Shown: piece after piece, positions 15,042 through 20,386 of the stretch
Position numbering within the stretch: position 1 is the first letter of the stretch
Layout of the letters: each line of letters opens with the position of its first letter
Assembly: GCA_905202215.1 (NCBI GenBank)
Contig: CAJKRG010000056.1
Span: 1 to 20,386 of the forward strand
Direction: 5' to 3'
Origin: an uncultured Porphyromonadaceae bacterium
GTDB taxonomy: Bacteria > Bacteroidota > Bacteroidia > Bacteroidales > Muribaculaceae
DNA length: 20,386 nt
The notes under the pieces: model-generated
What the model saw: only the letters and a program-made list of their open reading frames with translations
Told to the model about the DNA's origin: nothing
Database searches by the model: none
Made by a program: the position numbers and the translations under genes

Positions 15042-15102
15042 GGGTGAAAGGTGAAGAGGGAATTAACTACCACTTTCACCTTTCCCTCTTCATCTTTCAC
15101 CC
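15042..15102. repeat. Inverted heptad-repeat array between kduI and the gltD-like gene
   Basis: Arms 15042-15061 and 15083-15102 are inverted copies matching at 19 of 20 positions. The right side reads as four tandem 7-bp units (15073-15100): CTTTCAC, CTTTCCC, TCTTCAT, CTTTCAC. The left side carries the complementary GTGAAAG/GTGAAGA words. The array fills most of the 102-bp gap between the two genes and ends 9 bp before the next ATG. Confidence 0.8.
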
Positions 15103-15111
15103 CATATAATT

Positions 15112-16434
15112 ATGGACGATTTCAAAGAAGTATCTGAAAACTACACTCTCCCCGAAGCTATCCGGGAAGCCCAGCGCTGCCTGCACTGCAAAGTACCCCA
15201 GTGCAAGAAAGGCTGCCCGATAAGCAACGACATCCCCGAGTGGATTGCCGAACTCGCCAAAGGCAACTTTGGCAACGCCCTCAAGATCATTCACAACCGA
15301 AGCAATCTTCCCGCCGTATGCGGACGTGTCTGCGCCCATGAGCGCCAGTGCGAAGGCAACTGTGTGCTCGGCAAAAAAGGCGCTCACATCAATATAGGCA
15401 AGCTCGAACGCTTCGTGGCCGATTTCGACACTGATGCAGGCCTGTCGCACGAAGCAATTCCCGAGAAATCGCGCGGACGCGTCGCCGTCATCGGCAGCGG
15501 ACCCGCAGGACTTACTATCGCGGGCGATCTCGCACGGCAGGGCTTTGCCGTCGAGATTTTCGAGATGGAGCCGGAGCCGGGCGGCGTCCTGATGTTCGGC
15601 ATTCCCGAATATCGTCTCCCGAAGGACGTCGTGCGTCATGAGATCGAAAAAATAGAACGCCTCGGTGTCATATTCCATCTCGGCACCACTATCGGCAAAT
15701 TCTACACCATCGACAATCTCTTCGAGCGCGGATTCGACGCTATTTTCATGGGAACCGGCACCGGCCGTCCGAAAAAACTCGATATTCCAGGCATAGACCA
15801 TTCCGGCGTACGACAGGCCATCTGGTTCCTGCGGCGCGTCAGCCTCTATCAGAACGGCAATATCGACCGCCGCGAAGTCATAGTCGGCGACGGCGACAAG
15901 GTATTCGTCGTCGGCTGCGGCAACACAGCCATCGACGCCGCCCGTACAGCCATACGCATGGGGTCGGCACAGGTCACTGTGGTCTATCACCGAACCATCA
16001 ACGAGATGAAAGCCCTACGCTCGGAATACGACGATGCCGTAGCCGAAGGAGTACGCTTCCTCTGGAACTCATCTATAGTCGAAATCGAAGGCGCCGAGAC
16101 CAACCGCCTGAGCCATATCACCATCGAAAGCGAGGGCCGACGCTCGACCGTGCCTGCCGACCGCGTGATTCTGGCTGTCGGCAGTTCGCCCGCGGCAAGA
16201 ATCGTATCGACGACAGAAGGCATCGAAGTCGATGACCGCGGCTATGTCCTCACTCGTGAAAATCCCTACGGCATGACAAGCCGCAAAGGTGTGTTCGCAG
16301 GCGGAGACGTCACCAACCGTCCGGCCACCGTCGTCCATGCAATGCAGGACGCCAAACTCGTGGCCGAAGGCATAGCCCGTTACGTCGATGCCGTAAAACT
16401 AATGGAATCAATAAATCTAACAAATATAAAATGA
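15112..16434 (+). CDS. GltD/NfnB-like NAD(P)H-dependent FAD/iron-sulfur oxidoreductase
   Basis: This 440-residue cytoplasmic flavoprotein resembles the small subunit of NADPH glutamate synthase. An N-terminal cysteine domain carries two clusters, C23-C26-C31-C35 (CLHCKVPQCKKGCP) and C70-C74-C80-C84, suited to two 4Fe-4S centres. An FAD-binding GSGPAGL lies at 128-134. The PGGVLMFGIPEYRLPK block follows, then an NAD(P)-binding VVGCGNTAIDAART at 266-279 and a final FAD motif VFAGGDVTNRPATVVHAMQ. Length fits stand-alone GltD/NfnB-like proteins. No glutamate synthase large subunit or NfnA partner is present. Instead it lies between kduI and kdgK, and its stop overlaps the kdgK ATG by 4 bp. A redox role tied to uronate catabolism is possible but unproven; an incidental glutamate or ferredoxin role cannot be excluded. 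Confidence 0.88.
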   Translation: MDDFKEVSENYTLPEAIREAQRCLHCKVPQCKKGCPISNDIPEWIAELAKGNFGNALKIIHNRSNLPAVCGRVCAHERQCEGNCVLGKKGAHINIGKLERFVADFDTDAGLSHEAIPEKSRGRVAVIGSGPAGLTIAGDLARQGFAVEIFEMEPEPGGVLMFGIPEYRLPKDVVRHEIEKIERLGVIFHLGTTIGKFYTIDNLFERGFDAIFMGTGTGRPKKLDIPGIDHSGVRQAIWFLRRVSLYQNGNIDRREVIVGDGDKVFVVGCGNTAIDAARTAIRMGSAQVTVVYHRTINEMKALRSEYDDAVAEGVRFLWNSSIVEIEGAETNRLSHITIESEGRRSTVPADRVILAVGSSPAARIVSTTEGIEVDDRGYVLTRENPYGMTSRKGVFAGGDVTNRPATVVHAMQDAKLVAEGIARYVDAVKLMESINLTNIK

Positions 16435-17453
16435 GCAAGATAATCACTCTCGGAGAAATCATGCTCCGTCTCTCTCCCGAAGGCAACAAACGCTTCGTAC
16501 AGGTCGACAACTTCGATGTAATATGGGGCGGCGGAGAAGCCAATGTCGCCGTAAGCTGCGCAAACTACGGTCACCACGCATGCTTCGTTTCCAAACTTCC
16601 GACCCATGAGATCGGTCAGGCTGCCGTAAACGCTTTGCGCCGCTACGGCGTCGACACTTCCGCAATCGCCCGCGGCGGAAACCGCGTCGGCATATATTAC
16701 TGCGAGACAGGCGCGTCAATGCGCCCCTCGAAAGTAATCTATGACCGTGCAGGAAGCGCAATCGCCGAAGCCGATCCCGAAGACTTCGATTTCGACGCCA
16801 TAATGGAAGGCGCCGACTGGTTCCACTGGAGCGGTATCACACCGGCCATTTCCGACAAAGCGGCAGAGCTGACACGTCTGGCCTGCGAGGCTGCGAAACG
16901 CCACGGCGTCACCGTGAGCGTCGACCTTAACTTCCGCAAGAAACTCTGGACCAGCGAGAAGGCTCAGTCTGTCATGCGTCCCCTTATGAAATATGTGGAT
17001 GTATGCATCGGCAACGAGGAAGATGCCGAACTCTGCCTCGGCTTCAAGCCCGACAGCGATGTCGAAGGCGGTAATACCGATGCAGAAGGCTACAAAGGCA
17101 TTTTCGAGGCAATGGCACGGGAATTCGGTTTCAAATATGTCGTATCGACCCTCCGCGAATCGTATTCGGCCACACACAACGGCTGGAAAGCAATGATATA
17201 TAACGGCAGCGACTTCTATGTAAGCAAGCGCTACGACATCGACCCGATCATCGACCGCGTAGGCGGTGGCGACAGCTTCTCGGGTGGTCTGATACACGGA
17301 CTCCTCACCATGGACAATCAGGCCGACGCCCTCGAGTTCGCAGTAGCCGCCTCGGCCCTCAAGCACACCATCAACGGCGACTTCAACCTCGTCACCGCAG
17401 CCGAGGTCGAGGCCCTTGCCGGAGGTAATGCCAACGGCCGCGTACAACGCTAA
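16431..17453 (+). CDS. kdgK: 2-dehydro-3-deoxygluconokinase (PfkB family)
   Basis: KdgK uses ATP to phosphorylate 2-keto-3-deoxygluconate to 6-phospho-2-keto-3-deoxygluconate in the cytoplasm. The 340-residue protein has the PfkB N-terminal pattern (IITLGEIMLRLSP, then WGGGEANVAVSCANYG near 32-47). It carries the substrate-binding segment FHWSGITPAI, SVDLNFRKKLW, and the C-terminal signature DRVGGGDSFSGG at 275-286 with catalytic base D281. The anion-hole motif is GGGD rather than the commoner GAGD, a variant I believe occurs in KdgK relatives. The ATG overlaps the upstream stop as ATGA, implying translational coupling. The kinase assignment is supported both by sequence and by the adjoining kdgA. 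Confidence 0.92.
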   Translation: MSKIITLGEIMLRLSPEGNKRFVQVDNFDVIWGGGEANVAVSCANYGHHACFVSKLPTHEIGQAAVNALRRYGVDTSAIARGGNRVGIYYCETGASMRPSKVIYDRAGSAIAEADPEDFDFDAIMEGADWFHWSGITPAISDKAAELTRLACEAAKRHGVTVSVDLNFRKKLWTSEKAQSVMRPLMKYVDVCIGNEEDAELCLGFKPDSDVEGGNTDAEGYKGIFEAMAREFGFKYVVSTLRESYSATHNGWKAMIYNGSDFYVSKRYDIDPIIDRVGGGDSFSGGLIHGLLTMDNQADALEFAVAASALKHTINGDFNLVTAAEVEALAGGNANGRVQR

Positions 17454-17548
17454 ATTATGAATGATGAATGATGGGATAACAACTCATAATTCATCATTCA
17501 TAATCCATAACTAAGAAAATCATAATTCATCATCCATAATTCATAATT
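17453..17548. repeat. CATAATT heptad-repeat array filling the kdgK-kdgA gap
   Basis: Three heptads (AATTATG, AATGATG, AATGATG) start at the last base of the kdgK stop codon. After a 12-bp centre, eight inverted heptads of the CATAATT/CATCATT type follow in two blocks (17485-17512 and 17521-17548). Positions 17454-17472 and 17486-17504 are inverted copies (18 of 19). The last base of the last heptad is the first base of the kdgA TTG start. Confidence 0.85.
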
Positions 17549-18228
17549 TGAAAATCGTGGCACGATTTGACAAACAGGCCGTAATGGCCAAAATTGGGGC
17601 TACCGGCATGGTGCCCGTCTTTTACCACAAAGACCTCGAGACCGCCAAAAAGGTCGTGAAGGCATGCTACGACGGTGGCGTGCGGGCTTTCGAATTCACC
17701 AATCGCGGCGACTTCGCCCATGAGATATTCGGCGAGCTCGTCAAATATGCTGCCGTCGAATGTCCAGATCTTGCCCTCGGAGTCGGTTCGGTCGTAGATC
17801 CCGCAACTGCGGCACTATATATACAACTCGGCGCATGTTTTGTCGTAGGGCCCCTCTTTAACCCCGAAATATCGCGTATCTGCAACCGCCGTCTCGTGCC
17901 ATATACACCCGGTTGCGGCACCATTTCCGAAGTAGGAGCCGCACAGGAAACAGGTTGCGATCTATGCAAAGTCTTCCCGGGCGACGTCCTCGGGCCCAAA
18001 TTCGTCAAAGGCCTCCTCGCACCTATGCCTTGGAGCAAGCTCATGGTCACCGGTGGGGTCGAGCCTACACGCGAAAACATCGAATCATGGATCAAAGCCG
18101 GTGTATTCTGCGTCGGAATGGGTTCGAAACTCTTCCCCAAAGACCGTGTGGCGGCGGCCGACTGGCAGTATATCACCGACAAATGCCGTGAAGCCCTCGG
18201 CTACGTAGCTGAAGCCCGCACGAAATAA
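17548..18228 (+). CDS. kdgA: 2-dehydro-3-deoxy-6-phosphogluconate aldolase (Eda/KDPG aldolase)
   Basis: This 226-residue class I aldolase splits 6-phospho-2-keto-3-deoxygluconate to pyruvate and glyceraldehyde-3-phosphate, the last step of the pathway. Family features are the catalytic Glu in FEFTNRG (E49), GVGSVVDPATA, PYTPGCGTISE, the Schiff-base Lys in KVFPGD (K141), and the phosphate-binding VTGGVEPT and GMGSKLF segments. It is slightly longer than E. coli Eda (213). Start: TTG at 17548 gives MKIVARFDKQAV. A GTG at 17557 or ATG at 17584 are alternatives, the last removing only 12 N-terminal residues outside the core. The start abuts the repeat array. It is the last gene of the cluster and is followed by a strong terminator. 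Confidence 0.92.
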   Translation: MKIVARFDKQAVMAKIGATGMVPVFYHKDLETAKKVVKACYDGGVRAFEFTNRGDFAHEIFGELVKYAAVECPDLALGVGSVVDPATAALYIQLGACFVVGPLFNPEISRICNRRLVPYTPGCGTISEVGAAQETGCDLCKVFPGDVLGPKFVKGLLAPMPWSKLMVTGGVEPTRENIESWIKAGVFCVGMGSKLFPKDRVAAADWQYITDKCREALGYVAEARTK

Positions 18229-18257
18229 ACCCATAAGTACTATTTTTCGACTCTATG

Positions 18258-18287
18258 CCCGGTCTCCCCAGACCGGGTATTTTTTTT
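18258..18287 (+). terminator. Rho-independent terminator ending the uronate cluster
   Basis: A perfect 8-bp stem (18258-18265 CCCGGTCT with 18270-18277 AGACCGGG) with a CCCC loop is followed by TATTTTTTTTG. It lies 29 bp past kdgA. Confidence 0.92.
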
Positions 18288-18365
18288 GAAAAAAGTGCGA
18301 AACTCATTGAGTGACACACAAAATTTCATCGTATATAAAATGTAAACCCATAAAAACACATTTAC

Positions 18366-19910
18366 ATGAAAAAACTCTACTCACTTGCGCTCGGCCTCCT
18401 CGCAGTCCTCAGCGCAAACGCTCAGGTTTCAGTCGGCTCAGCCAACTACGCAACCCTTGCTGAAGCTGTTGCTGCTGCCGAAGCCGGCGCCACTATCACA
18501 ATAAACTCCGATGTGACTATCAACGATCGCATTTCATTTGCAAACGATGTTATAGTTGAAGGTGCCAACCCCGACGTAAAGATCATCGCAAATAAAGTTC
18601 CCAAATCCATGCTGCTGATCAATGCTACCGTAACATTCAAAAACCTTATATACGACGGCAACAATATTGCAGCCAATGCAGCGGCATTCGAGTGCTCAAA
18701 CAACAAGCGACTTACTCTCGAAAATTTCAAATTCGAGAATGTAAACCAGACAGGCAACCGCACAATCACTGTAAAAGGCTATACCACTCTCAACAACGTA
18801 TCCTTTGAAAACTGCACATATGCAGAAAACATATATCCCGTTCTTGTCGGAAACAATGACCGACTCACTGTTACAGGTACTGGCAATTACAATGTCTATA
18901 TCGAAAACAGCTATCGTATGAATGCCTCGGACTTCAACGGTAAAATAAATATCTTCCTTCAGAATTACGCTGCCGGTCGTCTTGTTGTAGCCGGAGGTAA
19001 TCTGGATAATTTCACACTTGGCAATGCTCCCGAGGGTTACAGTCTCGTCAATAACAACGGCAATCTTGTGCTCGATTTCGCGAAAAATGTTGTCACCAAC
19101 GAAACTACAGGCGATTCATACACCTCGTTCGCAGCAGCATATGAGGCAGCCAATCCTAATGACGTTCTTGTGCTTCTGGAAGACCTGACTCTCAATGCCC
19201 GCCAGGATATCAACAAAGCTATTACACTCAAGGGCCTGAATTCCGACATAAAGATTGTTCGTAATTTTGGCAACAATATCCTTTTCAACCCCCTGTCGGG
19301 GGGCCATCTCACTCTTGAGAATCTTGTTATTGATTCCAATAACAAAGCCAACAACAAAAGCGAGTTCGAAGCCGGCAACGCCAACATCACCATGATTGAT
19401 GTCAAAATCATCAATAGTGTGACAACTCAGTCGCTTGTTTGGGTTAAAGATAACCGTACGCTTACCCTCAACAATGTGACAGTCGAAAACTGCACCGGTC
19501 AGATCGGTCTCGCAGCCAAGGCCCATCTGGTTTTAAACGGCGATAACATTCTCAATCCCATAGTTCCCAGCGCTGCCACAAGCACTATTGCAGTCGCAAC
19601 AGATGGTATACTAACAAATTCCCAGCCTATCGACATCATAATCAACTATACCCCTGAAGCCGACGCTTTGCTAGTATCGAACTGCACTGATACATCCAAA
19701 TTTAATATAAGTACTACTGACTGGCATCTCGAAACAAAAGACGGCAATCTGGTATTTGCAGTTGGCGACACTACCGGTATCGACGGTATCGTGGCTGAGG
19801 AGAATGCTCCGGTTGAGTATTATAACCTTCAGGGCATACGTGTTGAAAATCCCGCAAACGGTATCTTTATCCGTCGTCAGGGCAACAAAACTACCAAGGT
19901 AGCCCTCTGA
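18366..19910 (+). CDS. Secreted parallel beta-helix-like protein with two tandem modules and a C-terminal sorting-type tail
   Basis: This 514-residue protein has no assigned enzyme function. Its signal peptide is MKKLYSLALGLLAVLSANAQ. Two homologous modules are visible. Module 1 (about 24-239) opens SANYATLAEAVAAAEAGATITI and module 2 (about 248-467) opens with SYTSFAAAYEAANPNDVLVL. Each then has a short-strand region rich in Asn, Ile and Val (VTFKNLIYDGNN / LTLENLVIDSNN) typical of right-handed beta-helices, and closes with NNGNLVLDFA / KDGNLVFAVG. The last ~45 residues (GIDGIV... YYNLQGIRVENPANGIFIRR) match the C-terminal tails common in Prevotella and Muribaculaceae surface proteins and resembling type IX sorting domains. 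No pectate-lyase catalytic motif is evident. Adhesion, glycan binding or a structural role are possible. Its own AT-richer composition and the terminators on both sides suggest independent transcription. Confidence 0.82.
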   Translation: MKKLYSLALGLLAVLSANAQVSVGSANYATLAEAVAAAEAGATITINSDVTINDRISFANDVIVEGANPDVKIIANKVPKSMLLINATVTFKNLIYDGNNIAANAAAFECSNNKRLTLENFKFENVNQTGNRTITVKGYTTLNNVSFENCTYAENIYPVLVGNNDRLTVTGTGNYNVYIENSYRMNASDFNGKINIFLQNYAAGRLVVAGGNLDNFTLGNAPEGYSLVNNNGNLVLDFAKNVVTNETTGDSYTSFAAAYEAANPNDVLVLLEDLTLNARQDINKAITLKGLNSDIKIVRNFGNNILFNPLSGGHLTLENLVIDSNNKANNKSEFEAGNANITMIDVKIINSVTTQSLVWVKDNRTLTLNNVTVENCTGQIGLAAKAHLVLNGDNILNPIVPSAATSTIAVATDGILTNSQPIDIIINYTPEADALLVSNCTDTSKFNISTTDWHLETKDGNLVFAVGDTTGIDGIVAEENAPVEYYNLQGIRVENPANGIFIRRQGNKTTKVAL

Positions 19911-19934
19911 TCATAGAGCAAACATAATCAGCAG

Positions 19935-19967
19935 AAAAGGGAGAGCCTCGCCGGGCCCTCCCTTTTT
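19935..19967 (+). terminator. Rho-independent terminator after the beta-helix gene
   Basis: A 9-bp stem (19935-19943 AAAAGGGAG with 19958-19966 CTCCCTTTT), extendable by GCC/GGC in the loop, ends in a T run. It lies 25 bp past the stop codon. Confidence 0.85.
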
Positions 19968-20310
19968 AGTATGGCAAGCTTGCTCGCCTGAATATATTTC
20001 TCGGCAACACTTTCCAACATCAGGAATATACCATCTATCGACTGTCTACTGACCACGAGGCCGTTTAAAGCCGAAATCAAGGCTGTAGCAAGTGCAATAT
20101 ACATCTGCTATCTTTACCGCTTCTCCGTCGATAATACGAGCCTTTAAACAATCAATAGGCTATGCCTGTACAGATGCAAAATCCACATAGCCGCACCACA
20201 TTTAGCAGAGCAACAACGCATCCTCGCTTCTCCGTAATATGGAAGATGTGTCATAATACATTGTATTGCTTTAAATATGGACACGTCACTATGACTTGGT
20301 GAAGTATATA
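19968..20310. other. Gene-free spacer between the beta-helix gene and the rRNA operon end
   Basis: About 340 bp with no intact gene. On the minus strand 20201-20046 reads as a broken frame with an internal TAG. It contains protein-like stretches such as CLKARIIDGEAVKIADVY and ends YSLDFGFKRPRGQ. It may be a decayed coding remnant or chance. I could not assign a family and saw no promoter, tRNA or repeat. Confidence 0.35.
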
Positions 20311-20350
20311 AAAGAAGAAGCCCGGAGGGCCGTTGGGCCTTCCGGGCTTC
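20311..20350 (-). terminator. rRNA-operon terminator
   Basis: Arms 20317-20331 and 20336-20350 pair over 14 of 15 positions around a 4-base loop. On the minus strand the stem is followed by TTCTTTTATATA. It begins immediately beyond the 3' end of the 5S-like sequence, as expected for the end of an rRNA operon transcribed right to left. Confidence 0.85.
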
Positions 20351-20354
20351 GATA

Positions 20355-20386
20355 GGGGGCGGTTACCTACTTTTCCACTTTCGCAG
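20355..20386 (-). rRNA. rrf: 5S ribosomal RNA, 3' end only (partial)
   Basis: The minus strand reads CTGCGAAAGTGGAAAAGTAG followed by GTAACCGCC. This matches the conserved 3' end of bacterial 5S rRNA (...ACTGC-GAAAGTGGGAGAGTAGG-...-CCGCC). The rest of the gene lies beyond the right edge. The exact mature 3' end is uncertain by a few bases. The strong terminator right after it supports the call. Confidence 0.82.

Noticed and set aside
15112..16434. Glutamate synthase small subunit taking part in ammonia assimilation
   Set aside because: No gltB is adjacent and the gene is coupled to kdgK; the family name reflects homology rather than demonstrated role.

Overview
The window looks like a chromosomal segment from a member of the Bacteroidota, most likely order Bacteroidales and a gut relative of Muribaculaceae, Bacteroides or Prevotella. 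The family-level placement is inference. Signs are promoter boxes of the Bacteroidota type (TAnnTTTG), weak Shine-Dalgarno sequences, signal peptides followed by Gln, C-terminal tails resembling type IX secretion sorting domains, a long-form QueA, and an OmpP1/FadL-type 'hemin receptor' protein. Base composition is moderately GC-rich, with AT-rich exceptions at the four-helix-bundle gene and the beta-helix gene.

Layout. (1) Positions 77-5986, minus strand: a secreted M16 zinc protease and a secreted GH13 alpha-amylase-type enzyme, each with its own terminator. (2) Positions 6149-9791, plus strand: a six-helix HdeD-like membrane protein with a terminator. It is followed by a two-gene unit, a secreted Trp/Gly/Asn-rich protein and an OmpP1/FadL-type outer membrane barrel, closed by a UUCG-loop terminator. 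(3) Position 10072 onward: queA, with the clearest promoter in the window and a nearly leaderless start. (4) Positions 11364-18228: a catabolic cluster for unsaturated uronate (pectin- or glycosaminoglycan-derived) sugars, in the order kduD, [reverse-strand four-helix-bundle gene], gatC-like EIIC transporter, kduI, gltD-like flavoprotein, kdgK, kdgA, terminator. (5) Positions 18366-19910: a secreted beta-helix protein built from two repeated modules. (6) Positions 20355-20386: the 3' end of a 5S rRNA on the minus strand, preceded at lower coordinates by a strong rRNA-operon terminator.

How the cluster works. KduI converts 5-keto-4-deoxyuronate to 3-deoxy-2,5-hexodiulosonate, KduD reduces that to 2-keto-3-deoxygluconate, KdgK phosphorylates it, and KdgA splits it to pyruvate and glyceraldehyde-3-phosphate. 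Two things are unusual. KduI carries a clear signal peptide, and its gene overlaps by 4 bp that of a GatC-type PTS EIIC homologue with no EIIA or EIIB nearby. I infer a periplasmic isomerisation step coupled to PTS-independent import of the keto-sugar.

The second noteworthy layer is non-coding. Every non-overlapping junction in this cluster from kduD onward holds an array of 7-bp repeats with inverted arms. Each array has a different heptad word but a similar layout, and one of them encloses the four-helix-bundle (S23/IVS-type) gene. This looks like a family of small mobile or expanding elements.
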